From assembly GCA_963575745.1 (NCBI GenBank), contig CAUYUJ010009513.1, forward strand, positions 417,526-481,525: a stretch of DNA of 64,000 nt, given 5' to 3'. Shown here piece after piece: positions 63,669 to 64,000 of this stretch (its first letter is position 1; every line of letters begins with the position of its first letter). The position numbers were made by a program, and so were the translations under genes. Source of the DNA: Prorocentrum cordatum. Lineage: Eukaryota > Sar > Dinophyceae > Prorocentrales > Prorocentraceae. Under the pieces are notes generated by a model. That model was given only the letters and a program-made list of their open reading frames with translations, had not been told where the DNA came from and did not search any database.

Positions 63669-64000
63669 GAGTCCCATGATCAACTTATCAGAAATGGTGT
63701 TCTGGACGGATCCAAGATTATGCGGGTGCAACAATTATGTTGATTCGCGGTGTTGCAGTCCGAAAAATGGCGCTCTGGAGCGATTCCGGATCGTCAAGAC
63801 GCAGCAGTCAGGTTGACACGCGGAGTTGACATCCCGAGAACAATGCTTGGCATGCTTCAGGATCTTCACGCGGTTGTCTTCCAACTAGGCAGTTCCCTCA
63901 ATGGAAATGAACCGTTGTGGGGGCCTATGAAGAGGGAGCATGGAGGGAGGGTTAATTCCAACATTGTTGATGACTCTGGGTTTTACACTGGTCCTCCTCC
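63669..64000. other. No feature seen
   Basis: Unique-looking sequence to the window end. A weak duplication GTTGATTCGCGGTGTTG / GTTGACACGCGGAGTTG occurs at about 63738 and 63811. Confidence 0.35.

Noticed and set aside
1-64000. Dinoflagellate spliced-leader, 5S rRNA or tRNA genes
   Set aside because: None was recognised by eye; a covariance-model scan would be needed to exclude them.

Overview
This window looks like nuclear DNA of a dinoflagellate alga. Four things suggest it: high GC, very sparse host genes, a host gene whose intron is flanked by CAGG direct repeats, and reverse transcriptase families and tandem arrays of the kind seen in dinoflagellate genomes. The organism call is inference, because no rRNA, spliced-leader or tRNA gene was recognised.

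Region 1 (1-28010) is a nested pair of retroelements. The outer element is on the + strand. It has a gag-like protein with membrane segments, a Cys/His-rich region, an unrecognised central ORF, a reverse transcriptase (RT) with RNase H, and a C-terminal domain resembling a SAM-dependent methyltransferase. It is broken by several frameshifts and stops. An 18,047-bp LTR retrotransposon of Copia type lies on the - strand (9343-27389) inside the methyltransferase domain. It has two 218-bp LTRs that differ at about 7 positions, TG...CA ends, a 5-bp CCCCT target-site duplication, a polypurine tract and a possible primer-binding site. The outer reading frame lines up across the insertion.

The inner element is the most interesting object here. 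Behind an ordinary Copia set (coiled-coil gag with CCCH fingers, protease, integrase, RT, RNase H) it carries about 7.6 kb of extra coding sequence in two long ORFs joined by an ATGA stop/start overlap. The last ORF (about 1419 codons) begins with a domain resembling RNA 2'-phosphotransferase (Tpt1/KptA). The pol part has several disabling changes, whereas the last ORF is fully open.

Region 2 (28010-42000) is mainly repeats: a ~99-bp satellite split by a TG/TGCG microsatellite, (GAT)n, GAC/GGA tracts, GAGGCCCC repeats, a 25/28-bp minisatellite, 1.3 kb of CTCAGC hexamers and a 73-bp tandem. Within it, a three-exon - strand gene (31945-34080) encodes a predicted four-helix membrane protein and has a foldback element just upstream of its ATG.

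Region 3 (42000-47005) is a - strand non-LTR (LINE-type) retrotransposon with endonuclease, RT and C2H2 fingers, followed by a second ORF. Region 4 (47005-62066) is almost entirely simple and tandem repeats, with three possible small - strand exons between 54.3 and 56.0 kb. Region 5 (62066-64000) holds part of a - strand class I methyltransferase gene and a four-copy ~83-bp tandem repeat.
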